Source: Lachnoclostridium sp. UBA1434 (GTDB lineage Bacteria > Bacillota > Clostridia > Lachnospirales > Lachnospiraceae). Taken from it: a DNA stretch of 7,532 nt. A program made the position numbers and the translations under genes. The notes below the pieces were generated by a model. It was not told the DNA's origin and searched no databases. It saw only the letters and a program-made list of their open reading frames with translations. Location of the stretch: positions 245-7,776 of the forward strand of contig DCTS01000041.1 in NCBI GenBank assembly GCA_002329645.1, in the 5' to 3' direction. Below are positions 1 through 5,844 of the stretch, one piece after another; within the stretch, counting starts at the first letter, position 1, and each line of letters starts with the position of its first letter.

Positions 1-425
1 TCCCAGCCCTCGATTGCAACCATACCGTCCTTGGCATCTATCCCGATTACAATCCTGTCGGCTCCGAAGGTCTGCAAAGCTTCCTTAATAAAGGCCGGAT
101 CGCTTACGGCCTTGGTTCCGATTATCACACGCTTTATGCCAAGTGACAGTTTGTAATCGATATCCTTAATCGATCTTATGCCTCCTCCGACCTGTACGGG
201 GATATTAATCTCCTTGACAATTTTCTTAATTACCTCGTCATTAACCGAGCGACCCATGAGGGCGCCGTCCAAATCCACTATATGTATAAAGGAAGCACCC
301 GAAGCCTCCCACAGCTTAGCAACTTTTACAGGCTTTTCTGAATATACCTGCATATCCTGGAAGCTTCCCTGCCTGAGCCTTACACATTGACCGTTTTTAA
401 TATCTATTGCCGGAAAAATAACCAT
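1..425 (-). CDS. hisA: HisA, phosphoribosylformimino-5-aminoimidazole carboxamide ribotide isomerase (N-terminal 141 residues; 3' end cut by window edge)
   Basis: HisA is the cytoplasmic TIM-barrel isomerase that converts ProFAR to PRFAR in histidine synthesis. The first 141 codons are present; the family is usually about 240 residues, so the C-terminal part lies beyond the window. Visible landmarks are the opening strand MVIFPAIDIKNGQCVRL with the catalytic Asp at residue 8, HIVDLDGA near residue 50, the phosphate-binding VQVGGGIR, VIIGTKA, and GIDAKDG carrying the second conserved Asp region. The start is the ATG at 425, preceded by AAAGG eight bases upstream. It follows hisB by 59 nt with no gene in between, so it is probably the fifth gene of the hisZGDB transcript. 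The related HisF was considered, but the N-terminus and the AID(I/L) opening followed by NGQCVRLRQG fit HisA. Confidence 0.96.
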   Translation of the reverse strand, partial: MVIFPAIDIKNGQCVRLRQGSFQDMQVYSEKPVKVAKLWEASGASFIHIVDLDGALMGRSVNDEVIKKIVKEINIPVQVGGGIRSIKDIDYKLSLGIKRVIIGTKAVSDPAFIKEALQTFGADRIVIGIDAKDGMVAIEGW

Positions 426-484
426 GTCTGCAACCTTTCTTTATAGAGGGTAATGTGGCTTGTTAACCTGTTTATCTGTTTCTG

Positions 485-1075
485 CTATATGACACCCTTG
501 GCGGATAATACTCCATCAACCCGCGGATCAGGCCTCGTTGCCTCGTCAAGTGCCTTGGCAAATGCCTTGAATGCTGCTTCAACAACGTGATGGTTATTAC
601 CCCCGTTAAGCATCCTGATGTGCAGATTCATGCCTGCTGTATATGAAACGGCATAAAAGAACTCCCTGACAAGCTCCGTATCCAGATATCCGACCTTGTC
701 CGCAGAAAAGCTTAAATCATAGGACAGGTACGGACGGCCGGACAGGTCTACCGCACAAAGTATAAGCGCTTCGTCCATAGGAATGATGCTATATCCGTAT
801 CTTTTTATACCCGCCTTGTCCCCCAGGGCATTTTTAATGGCCTGTCCCAGCACGATCCCGGTATCCTCCACCGAATGGTGCGGGTCAACGTATAGGTCTC
901 CCTTGACGGCAAGCTTGAGATCAAAAAAGCCATGCCTTGCAAAGCTGTCCAGCATATGGTTAAAGAAACCGATGCCGGTCTCTATCTGTGCTTTGCCGCT
1001 TCCGTCCAGGACAAATTCCATATTTATCTCGGTTTCCTTGGTCTTCCTGCTTATATCGGCACTTCTTATATTCAT
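485..1075 (-). CDS. hisB: HisB, imidazoleglycerol-phosphate dehydratase
   Basis: This monofunctional dehydratase converts imidazole glycerol phosphate to imidazole acetol phosphate. With the chosen start it is 196 residues, the usual length for bacterial enzymes lacking the phosphatase domain. Motifs in order are RKTKET (10-15), GIGFFNHMLDSFARHG (34-49), the metal-binding DPHHSVEDTG (64-73), the second His cluster NNHHVVEAAFKA (150-161) and the tail SAKGVI. The reading frame stays open upstream to a TTG at 1198, but that extension has no ribosome binding site and the homologous N-terminus starts at MNIRSADISRKTKE. AAGGGG lies nine bases before the ATG at 1075; another in-frame ATG at 1081 is only three bases from it and is less likely. 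It follows hisD after an unusually long repeat-bearing spacer. Confidence 0.96.
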   Translation of the reverse strand: MNIRSADISRKTKETEINMEFVLDGSGKAQIETGIGFFNHMLDSFARHGFFDLKLAVKGDLYVDPHHSVEDTGIVLGQAIKNALGDKAGIKRYGYSIIPMDEALILCAVDLSGRPYLSYDLSFSADKVGYLDTELVREFFYAVSYTAGMNLHIRMLNGGNNHHVVEAAFKAFAKALDEATRPDPRVDGVLSAKGVI

Positions 1076-1109
1076 GTCCATCAACCCCTTATTATTAATA
1101 AGCATGACA

Positions 1110-1219
1110 CACTCGGATATAACCGGTGTCCCTGCTATTATTCTTACAAATATAACTGCATTGTTGTCCCTGCTGATATTTTTGCGAATATATCGCAACA
1201 GAGTCCCTGCTGTATTTTT
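1110..1219 (-). repeat. Three-copy degenerate 37/38-bp direct repeat in the hisD-hisB spacer
   Basis: Read on the transcribed strand, the core AGCAGGGAC occurs at 1211-1203, 1174-1166 and 1136-1128, 37 and 38 nt apart. Similarity extends on both sides: each core is preceded by AAAAATA or AAGAATA and followed, about 10 nt later, by a TTATAT/ATATAT block. Units run roughly 1219-1184, 1183-1146 and 1145-1110. The period is not a multiple of three, so the copies fall in different frames, which argues against this being an N-terminal extension of hisB. The perfect palindrome TTGCGATATATTCGCAA (1198-1182) sits at the junction of the first two units. Function unknown. Confidence 0.7.
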
Positions 1220-1245
1220 TATAGATATGGCCGCAGCTAAATTGC

Positions 1246-1273
1246 TATGGTTTATGACTTAAGCTAAACCATA
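1246..1273 (-). repeat. Perfect 9-bp inverted repeat just after hisD
   Basis: On the transcribed strand TATGGTTTA (1273-1265) is followed by a 10-nt loop and its exact complement TAAACCATA (1254-1246). It begins about 22 nt after the hisD stop codon. There is no U tract on either side, and the stem is AT-rich, so it does not look like an intrinsic terminator. It may be an RNA stem-loop marking the 3' end of hisD or a protein-binding site. The same nonamer, TATGGTTTA, also occurs on the plus strand in the hisZ leader repeats (5054-5062); this sharing could be chance. Confidence 0.5.
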
Positions 1274-1295
1274 AAATAATTATACATTAAGAGAA

Positions 1296-2588
1296 TTAAT
1301 TGTCAAACCTGACTGCAATAGAATTCGCATGGGCTTCAAAGCCCTCCGAACGGGCAAATGCCTCTATATCCTTGTGTATCGACTCAAGAGCCTCCCTTGA
1401 ATAAGCTATTATGCTGGATTTTTTAATAAAATCATCAACACTTAGGGGTGAAAAGAACTTGGCTGTGCCATTGGTCGGAAGTATGTGGTTCGGACCTGCC
1501 ATATAATCCCCCAGCGGCTCGCTGGAATATTCGCCGATAAAGATTGCTCCCGCATTCCTTATCTTCGTCATAACAATGAAGGGTTCCTTAGTCATGATTT
1601 CAAGGTGCTCGGATGCAATTTCATTCACCGCATCGATTGCATCGTCCATATTCTTTGCTACAAGGATATATCCGTAATTGTCAAGGGAGTTTTTAATTAT
1701 TTCCTTCCTTGGCAAGACTTCAACAAATTTATCAACCTCTATTGAGACCTTTTCGGCAAGGCTTTGGCTGGTTGTAACTAAAATAGCCGAAGCAAGCTCG
1801 TCATGCTCTGCCTGGGACAGTAAATCCGCAGCCGCATATCTTGGATTGGCGCTTTCGTCCGCAAGTACGAGGATTTCACTTGGACCTGCTATGGAATCTA
1901 TACTGACAAAACCGAAGACGGCTTTTTTAGCCAGCGCAACATATATATTTCCGGGTCCGACAATCTTATCCACCTTGGATATACTCTCTGTACCGTAAGC
2001 CATGGCTGCTATGGCCTGCGCTCCACCTGTTTTATATATTTCAGTAACTCCGGCTTCGTTGGCGGCAACCAGTGTTCCTGCATAAACCTTTCCATCGGGA
2101 CCGGCAGGCGTTGTCATTATGATGCGGTCGACACCGGCAACCCTGGCAGGTATTGCTGCCATTATAACTGAGGACGGATATGCAGCTTTTCCGCCGGGTG
2201 CATATATGCCCACGGATGCTATCGGTGTCACCTTCTGACCAAGTATGGTTCCGTCTGAAGTACTGTCAAACCAGCTTTTCTGCTTTTGCTTTGTGTGGTA
2301 AGCTTCAATATTGGCTATGGATTTACGGATTATATTTATTAAACCTTCTCCAATTTTTTCATAGGCTTCCTCTATCTCCTGCCTGCTTACACGCAGATTG
2401 CCGCTGTTTATATCTGCTTTGTCATATTTCTTAGCATATTTAAACAGGACTTCATCGCCCTTTTCCCGTACCTCGGATATTATTTGATTAACCTTATTCA
2501 TATAGGTTTCATACTGACCCGGATTCCTCTTTAAAAGGTTTTCAAGTATGTTTCTTTTGGTTGTGTCATTTAACTCTATTATTCTCAT
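1296..2588 (-). CDS. hisD: HisD, histidinol dehydrogenase
   Basis: HisD is the zinc-dependent, NAD-linked enzyme that oxidises L-histidinol to L-histidine in two steps. The 430-residue product matches the family length. Landmarks are YAPGGKAAYPSSV (129-141), GPGNIYVA (211-218), the signature region SIAGPSEILVLAD (232-244), the zinc ligands Q259 and H262 in SQAEHDE, the catalytic pair E327-H328 in SEHLE, D361 in GDYMAGPNHILPT, and the last ligand H420 in FEAHANS near the C-terminus. All expected catalytic and metal residues are present, so it should be active. The ATG at 2588 has GGAAGGA eight bases upstream. It lies 250 nt after hisG, across a tandem array, and 220 nt before hisB. Confidence 0.98.
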   Translation of the reverse strand: MRIIELNDTTKRNILENLLKRNPGQYETYMNKVNQIISEVREKGDEVLFKYAKKYDKADINSGNLRVSRQEIEEAYEKIGEGLINIIRKSIANIEAYHTKQKQKSWFDSTSDGTILGQKVTPIASVGIYAPGGKAAYPSSVIMAAIPARVAGVDRIIMTTPAGPDGKVYAGTLVAANEAGVTEIYKTGGAQAIAAMAYGTESISKVDKIVGPGNIYVALAKKAVFGFVSIDSIAGPSEILVLADESANPRYAAADLLSQAEHDELASAILVTTSQSLAEKVSIEVDKFVEVLPRKEIIKNSLDNYGYILVAKNMDDAIDAVNEIASEHLEIMTKEPFIVMTKIRNAGAIFIGEYSSEPLGDYMAGPNHILPTNGTAKFFSPLSVDDFIKKSSIIAYSREALESIHKDIEAFARSEGFEAHANSIAVRFDN

Positions 2589-2619
2589 GTTATCAATCCT
2601 TCCGTTATAATTGCTTTTG

Positions 2620-2853
2620 TCCTATATGTGATGACCGCTTCTATCTTATTTGTTATAACCATCTTATTTGTTATGACAGCTTTCATCATATTTGTTATGA
2701 CCGCTTATATCATATTTGTTATGACAGCTTATATCATATTTGTTATGATAACTTATATCATATTTGTTATGACAACTTATATCATATTTGTTATGACAAC
2801 TTATATCATATTTGTTATGACAACTTTTATCTTATCTGTTATGAATTCTTTTG
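2620..2853 (-). repeat. 24-bp tandem repeat array (about ten units) filling the hisG-hisD spacer
   Basis: On the plus strand, units starting with TCATATTTGTTATGAC and ending AACTTATA or AGCTTATA begin at 2620, 2644 (short, 18 bp), 2662, 2686, 2710, 2734, 2758, 2782, 2806 and 2830. Units at 2758 and 2782 are identical; the central seven differ from each other by a few bases, and the end units (2620, 2830) are the most diverged. This is the usual pattern of a tandem array expanded from the middle. On the transcribed strand each intact unit contains TCATAACAAATATGA, a 5-bp stem with loop ACAAA, extendable to 7 bp with one G-U pair. The last unit overlaps the final codons of hisG: its TCATAA supplies the hisG stop. 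All sequence is AT-rich and non-coding in any supported frame. Confidence 0.93.
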
Positions 2854-3498
2854 CTTTGTACCATGAAGATGCTCCTTAAGGGCATTTATCATTGTATTGA
2901 TTCTTGCATATTCCATCTTCATGCTGACCTCGTTTACCACCATGCGGGCTGAAATCGGACATATTTCTTCTAAGACCTCAAGCCCGTTTTCACGAAGTGT
3001 GGAGCCTGTTTCAACTATATCTACGATTACCTCGGCAAGGCCGACTATCGGCGCAAGCTCCACGGAGCCGTTCAGCTTAATAATTTCAACGGTCTGATGC
3101 TTTTTATTATAGAAATAATCCTTCGCAATATTGGGATATTTGGTGGCAACACGTATGAGCTCGCCATGCTGAAGAAGGGATGCTGCTGATGCAGGTCCGG
3201 CAACGCACATTCTGCATTTGCCGAAGCCCATATCCACCACCTCATACAGCTTCCTGCCTTCCTCAAGTATGGTGTCCTTGCCGACAATACCTATATCGGC
3301 AGCTCCATATTCAACATATGTAGGTACATCATTAGCCTTGGCAAGGAAGAATTTCAGCTTAAGCTCATCGTTGACGAATATAAGCTTTCTTGAGGATTTG
3401 TCCTTGAGCTCCTCACAGGTAATGCCTATATGTTCGAAAACCTCCATTGCACTCTGAACCAGCCTCCCCTTTGCCAGGGCTATGGTTATATACCTCAT
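2839..3498 (-). CDS. hisG: HisG, ATP phosphoribosyltransferase catalytic subunit, short form
   Basis: HisG joins ATP and PRPP to give phosphoribosyl-ATP, the committed and feedback-controlled step of histidine synthesis. The product is 219 residues and stops without the C-terminal regulatory ACT-like domain of the about 300-residue long form, so it needs HisZ, which is encoded directly upstream. Motifs are ITIALAKGRL (4-13), YGAADIGIVGKD (64-75) and the PRPP-binding segment around DIVETGSTLRENGL (160-173, just after VIVD). The start is the ATG at 3498, with GGAAAGG nine bases upstream; the frame is open to 3546 but that stretch is a spacer with palindromic repeats. The last few codons and the stop fall inside the first unit of the 24-bp array, so the extreme C-terminus may be shaped by the repeat. 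Confidence 0.97.
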   Translation of the reverse strand: MRYITIALAKGRLVQSAMEVFEHIGITCEELKDKSSRKLIFVNDELKLKFFLAKANDVPTYVEYGAADIGIVGKDTILEEGRKLYEVVDMGFGKCRMCVAGPASAASLLQHGELIRVATKYPNIAKDYFYNKKHQTVEIIKLNGSVELAPIVGLAEVIVDIVETGSTLRENGLEVLEEICPISARMVVNEVSMKMEYARINTMINALKEHLHGTKQKNS

Positions 3499-3531
3499 TA
3501 TATCACGCCTTTCCACGCCAAATGTTTTATG

Positions 3532-3599
3532 CATTATGCAGAACATTATGCCTCAATATTTATATGAAATATGTTTAATGTATATAAGGCATTATGCCT
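3532..3599 (-). repeat. AGGCATAATG motif cluster with palindrome in the hisZ-hisG spacer
   Basis: The transcribed strand carries GCATAATG three times: within the perfect palindrome AGGCATAATGCCT (3599-3587), within AGGCATAATG (3554-3545), and within TGCATAATGCA (3540-3531 region). The first two share the longer GAGGCATAATG. The palindrome would form a 6-bp stem with a single-base loop in RNA, so a DNA site for a dimeric protein is the more natural reading. A second weak inverted repeat, TCTCT and AGAGA arms, lies at 3658-3641 directly after hisZ. The remainder of this 177-nt spacer has no ORF with a convincing ribosome binding site. No regulator can be assigned. Confidence 0.5.
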
Positions 3600-3675
3600 C
3601 TGCGCTCATTAAGTTTTTATGTATGTTTTAGGACATGTTGTCTCTATATTATAAGAGATTATACCACTATGCGGA

Positions 3676-4941
3676 CTAATCCTTTAGCAACTCGTCGAGC
3701 CTTACTGTTTGAAGGCTTCCGGTTGATGCGTCAATTACTCTTACTGTCTCGTTGCTTTCCAGAAGTAATATACCGCCCATATTCATCCTCTTGGCATATT
3801 CCAGATATGAATTCGTATCCCTGCCTTCTTCTGCCGCCAAGAGTATGGTGGCAACCAAATCTCGCCGGAAATGCTCTGCAAGGGCAATTGCCTGCTTGCG
3901 GCAGTCAGGATTGTAAACAAGCAGCGTATCTGTTGCCTCAGGCTCGGGCAGCAGCTTCTGCCTTGACAGGGAAAGCATAAGCTGATCTATAACAATTGCA
4001 AGTCCTATGGCAGGCGCATCCTTCCCGAATTGCGAGACAAGATTGTCATAGCGCCCTCCCATAGCTATAGCTTCACCGGTACGGTAAGTATATGCCTTAA
4101 ATATAATGCCTGTATAGTAGTTATGTTTACTTAGCATTCCAAGATCAAATGAAACATATTTTTCATAACCGTATTCGGACAGGATTTCATACAGCCTCTC
4201 CAGTCTTTCTATAGCCCTAACAGCCCTTAGATTGTGTGTAAGCCGTCTGGCATCTGCCAGTATGTCGAGGGTCCCGAACATATTGGTAAGCTGAAGGAAG
4301 ATGTTTTTAAGCTCCGGCTTTATATCCTTTTCCTCAACCATTTCCTCAACGCCGAACATATTCTTATTTTCTATCAGTATCCTGAGCTTGTTTACCTCAT
4401 CCTCATCCTGAAAGCCTGCTTCCTCCACAAGAGCCCTGAAAAAATCGGCATTTCCGATTTCAAGCTGAAAAGTGGCAAGCCCTGTCTCAAGCAGGCATCT
4501 GGCTGTGAGCGCCAGAAGCTCCGCATCGGCCTCAACACTGGGATCGTTTATTAGCTCCGCTCCAAGCTGGGTCGTCTCCTTAAGCTTGCCCTGATAGCCT
4601 GTGGTGTTTATAAAGGTATTGCCGATATAGCACAGGCGGATTGGCATGCTCTCATCCTTATAATACTTTGCAATACATCTTGCAATTGAAGGAGTTATGT
4701 CAGGCCTTAAAACAAGAGTATTGCCCTCCCTGTCAAAAAGCTTATACATATCCTTGGATGCGACCGTACCTCTCTCATGGCTGAATATATCAAAAAATTC
4801 AAAGCTGGGAGTCTGAATATCATGATATCCGTACTTATGCAAAACACGATGCAGTTTATCCTGCAGCATAAGCTTTTGGGTACATTCATTATTGTATATA
4901 TCCCTTACTCCCTCGGGGATATGAAGAAGCTTATCCTTCAT
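3676..4941 (-). CDS. hisZ: HisZ, ATP phosphoribosyltransferase regulatory subunit (HisRS paralogue)
   Basis: HisZ is a catalytically inert relative of histidyl-tRNA synthetase that binds short HisG and confers histidine feedback on the first pathway step. The chosen product is 421 residues. It keeps the class II synthetase scaffold: IPEGVRDIY (8-16), the motif 2 region IRLCYIGNTF (101-110) with GKLKETTQLGAEL (118-130), a degenerate histidine loop LGMLSKHNYYTG (267-278) in place of the LxRGLDYYTG of true synthetases, and MGGRYDNLV (294-302). Loss of the Arg and of the RPQRGR-like motif 2 loop argues against HisRS. Residues about 338-421 resemble a retained anticodon-binding-like C-terminal domain. 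The ATG at 4941 has AGGAGGG about 11-12 bases upstream; the longer frame to 5043 runs into the leader repeats and lacks homology. It is the first gene of the his operon. Confidence 0.95.
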   Translation of the reverse strand: MKDKLLHIPEGVRDIYNNECTQKLMLQDKLHRVLHKYGYHDIQTPSFEFFDIFSHERGTVASKDMYKLFDREGNTLVLRPDITPSIARCIAKYYKDESMPIRLCYIGNTFINTTGYQGKLKETTQLGAELINDPSVEADAELLALTARCLLETGLATFQLEIGNADFFRALVEEAGFQDEDEVNKLRILIENKNMFGVEEMVEEKDIKPELKNIFLQLTNMFGTLDILADARRLTHNLRAVRAIERLERLYEILSEYGYEKYVSFDLGMLSKHNYYTGIIFKAYTYRTGEAIAMGGRYDNLVSQFGKDAPAIGLAIVIDQLMLSLSRQKLLPEPEATDTLLVYNPDCRKQAIALAEHFRRDLVATILLAAEEGRDTNSYLEYAKRMNMGGILLLESNETVRVIDASTGSLQTVRLDELLKD

Positions 4942-5052
4942 AATAATATCAGCCCTCCTAATTTGCCTGATGCCATAAGCATTATATTTATTATATCTTC
5001 CTCTTGAAAATATATATGGACTAAAATACAGGATTAAACCCATGAATAAAAC

Positions 5053-5150
5053 TTATGGTTTAATACTAATAGTTTAATACTCATTGTTTAATACATATGA
5101 TTAATACTTATGGATAATATTTATGGTTATTAATTCTTATTGATTAATAC
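5053..5150 (-). repeat. Degenerate 13-16-bp tandem repeat block (about seven units) in the his leader
   Basis: On the plus strand the unit consensus is close to TTATGGTTTAATAC. Units begin at 5053, 5067, 5081, 5095, 5108, 5121 and 5137. The first three are exactly 14 bp and end in the identical GTTTAATAC; the others vary from 13 to 16 bp and keep the TTAATAC or similar ending. On the transcribed strand the recurrent core is GTATTAAAC. The block lies inside the predicted untranslated leader, about 60-160 nt downstream of the transcription start. The spacing is not a multiple of the DNA helical repeat. It may be decayed tandem duplication or a set of protein-binding sites. Confidence 0.75.
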
Positions 5151-5169
5151 TTTGCAGTATGTATATGCT

Positions 5170-5205
5170 TTAGTATGGTAACGTGATAATTCGCTACCAA
5201 ACTAA
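5170..5205 (-). promoter_or_regulatory. 36-bp inverted repeat immediately downstream of the his promoter (candidate operator or 5' stem-loop)
   Basis: On the transcribed strand the arms are TTAGTTTGGTAGCG (5205-5192) and CGTTACCATACTAA (5183-5170), separated by 8 nt. As RNA they pair over 14 positions with 12 Watson-Crick pairs, one G-U and one U-U mismatch. The element begins about 5 nt after the predicted transcription start, which is where a repressor would block initiation or clearance. No U tract follows, so it is not an intrinsic terminator. A TrpR-family HisR/YerC-type repressor of histidine genes is known in Firmicutes and is a reasonable but untested candidate ligand. Confidence 0.6.
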
Positions 5206-5216
5206 TATGTTTTACC

Positions 5217-5245
5217 ATTATAATTGATGCCTGTCGCTTTGTCAA
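5217..5245 (-). promoter_or_regulatory. Consensus sigma-A promoter for hisZGDBA
   Basis: The transcribed strand reads TTGACA at 5245-5240, a 17-nt spacer, then TATAAT at 5222-5217. Both hexamers match the housekeeping consensus at all six positions and the spacing is optimal. The expected transcription start is near A5210. The -35 box starts 14 nt after the end of recU, so the his operon has its own strong promoter even if transcripts also read through from recU, for which no terminator is visible. Confidence 0.88.
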
Positions 5246-5258
5246 CAGTAAGCGCAGC

Positions 5259-5801
5259 TTAATTTCTGCTCTCCCTTTGTTCAAGGTCCTTTTGCAAAAC
5301 CGTCAGATAATGAACAAAAAAGCTGCCTTCGACAGGTATAATATATGAAGCATCAAGCTCGGTGAAGAGGAAGCTCTTCCTACCCCCGCCTTGTGCCCTG
5401 TTCCAGAATTCATACAAGCGTGCAAACGGCAAATAATAATAGACATCCCTTGCCTTGAAATATATCAGCAGGAATGCTATACCGTCCTGTTCCTCAAACT
5501 CCTTCATGAAATTGATTTGATGCTCATGGACGTTTCTTAAACTGAAGGTATCCACTGCACATTCCTTGGCATCAAAACAGACAGGAATCCCCTGCACCAC
5601 ACCTATGTAATCCACCGTACTCTTTTGCTCAAAGTATGCAAGCGTTATATGGCCGCATTCCTTATCCATGTTGATTGGTGTAATCGGAGTGGGAACCTTC
5701 TGGATCAGAGCAAGCTTTTTCTCCCTGTACCTGGTATTAGTAAGATTTATTATTTCCTCCAGCATCGAGCCCCGAAGGCCCCTGGATTTCCATGAGGGCA
5801 T
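5259..5801 (-). CDS. recU: RecU, Holliday junction resolvase
   Basis: RecU is the Gram-positive Holliday junction-resolving nuclease acting in recombinational repair and chromosome segregation. The 180-residue product has the family pattern: SRGLRGSMLEEIINLTN at the N-terminus (6-22), KVPTPITP (35-42), STVDYIGV (61-68) with a conserved acidic residue D64, the nuclease core FDAKE (76-80) with D77, E80 and lysine K79, the LRNVHEHQINFM segment (88-99) and GIAFLLIYF (107-115). The start is the ATG at 5801, preceded by AAGGAGG ten bases away; an upstream extension to 5861 overlaps the preceding gene's end and is not supported. It follows the pseudouridine synthase by 43 nt and likely shares its transcript. 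In many Firmicutes recU neighbours a class A penicillin-binding protein gene; none is seen here. Confidence 0.93.
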   Translation of the reverse strand: MPSWKSRGLRGSMLEEIINLTNTRYREKKLALIQKVPTPITPINMDKECGHITLAYFEQKSTVDYIGVVQGIPVCFDAKECAVDTFSLRNVHEHQINFMKEFEEQDGIAFLLIYFKARDVYYYLPFARLYEFWNRAQGGGRKSFLFTELDASYIIPVEGSFFVHYLTVLQKDLEQRESRN

Positions 5802-5844
5802 TGTAAGGTTTCCTCCTTTTATTATTAGCTGAAAGGTGATAATA

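Larger units (their letters stand above)
4942..5210 (-). promoter_or_regulatory. Predicted 5' leader of the his operon, about 270 nt
   Basis: This is the interval between the predicted transcription start (about A5210) and the hisZ ATG. It contains a 36-nt stem-loop sequence near its 5' end, a tandem 14-nt repeat block, and finally AGGAGGG in front of hisZ. I looked for the T-box sequence (TGGNACCGCG type), a histidine-codon-rich leader peptide and an intrinsic terminator with a U tract, and found none. Regulation by a DNA-binding repressor or by an RNA element not recognised here is therefore more likely than classical attenuation. The transcription start is inferred from promoter geometry only. 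Confidence 0.6.

Noticed and set aside
1076..1198. N-terminal extension of hisB from a TTG at 1198
   Set aside because: The extension covers the 37/38-bp repeats, whose period shifts frame, has no ribosome binding site, and is absent from the usual 190-200-residue family length. The ATG at 1075 has AAGGGG at good spacing.
2620..2853. CRISPR array
   Set aside because: Repeats are directly contiguous with no unique spacers, and no cas genes are present.
2561..2879. Two plus-strand ORFs (101 and 83 codons) with repeated ICYDNLYH or FVMTTYII octapeptides
   Set aside because: They are translations of the 24-bp array, open only because the unit is a multiple of three without stops in those frames. 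No ribosome binding site or homology supports them, and they are antisense to hisG and hisD.
3641..3658. Intrinsic terminator after hisZ
   Set aside because: Only a 5-bp TCTCT/AGAGA stem with an 8-nt AT loop and no following U tract.
4938..4982. Short ORF (MLMASGKLGGLILL) ending in an ATGA overlap with hisZ
   Set aside because: Its starts lack a well-placed Shine-Dalgarno (GAGGA is about 17 nt away), and any ATGA start gives such an overlap with one nearby frame. Too weak to call.
4942..5258. T-box riboswitch or histidine attenuator upstream of hisZ
   Set aside because: No TGGNACCGCG-type sequence, no terminator with a U tract and no cluster of His codons is visible on the transcribed strand.
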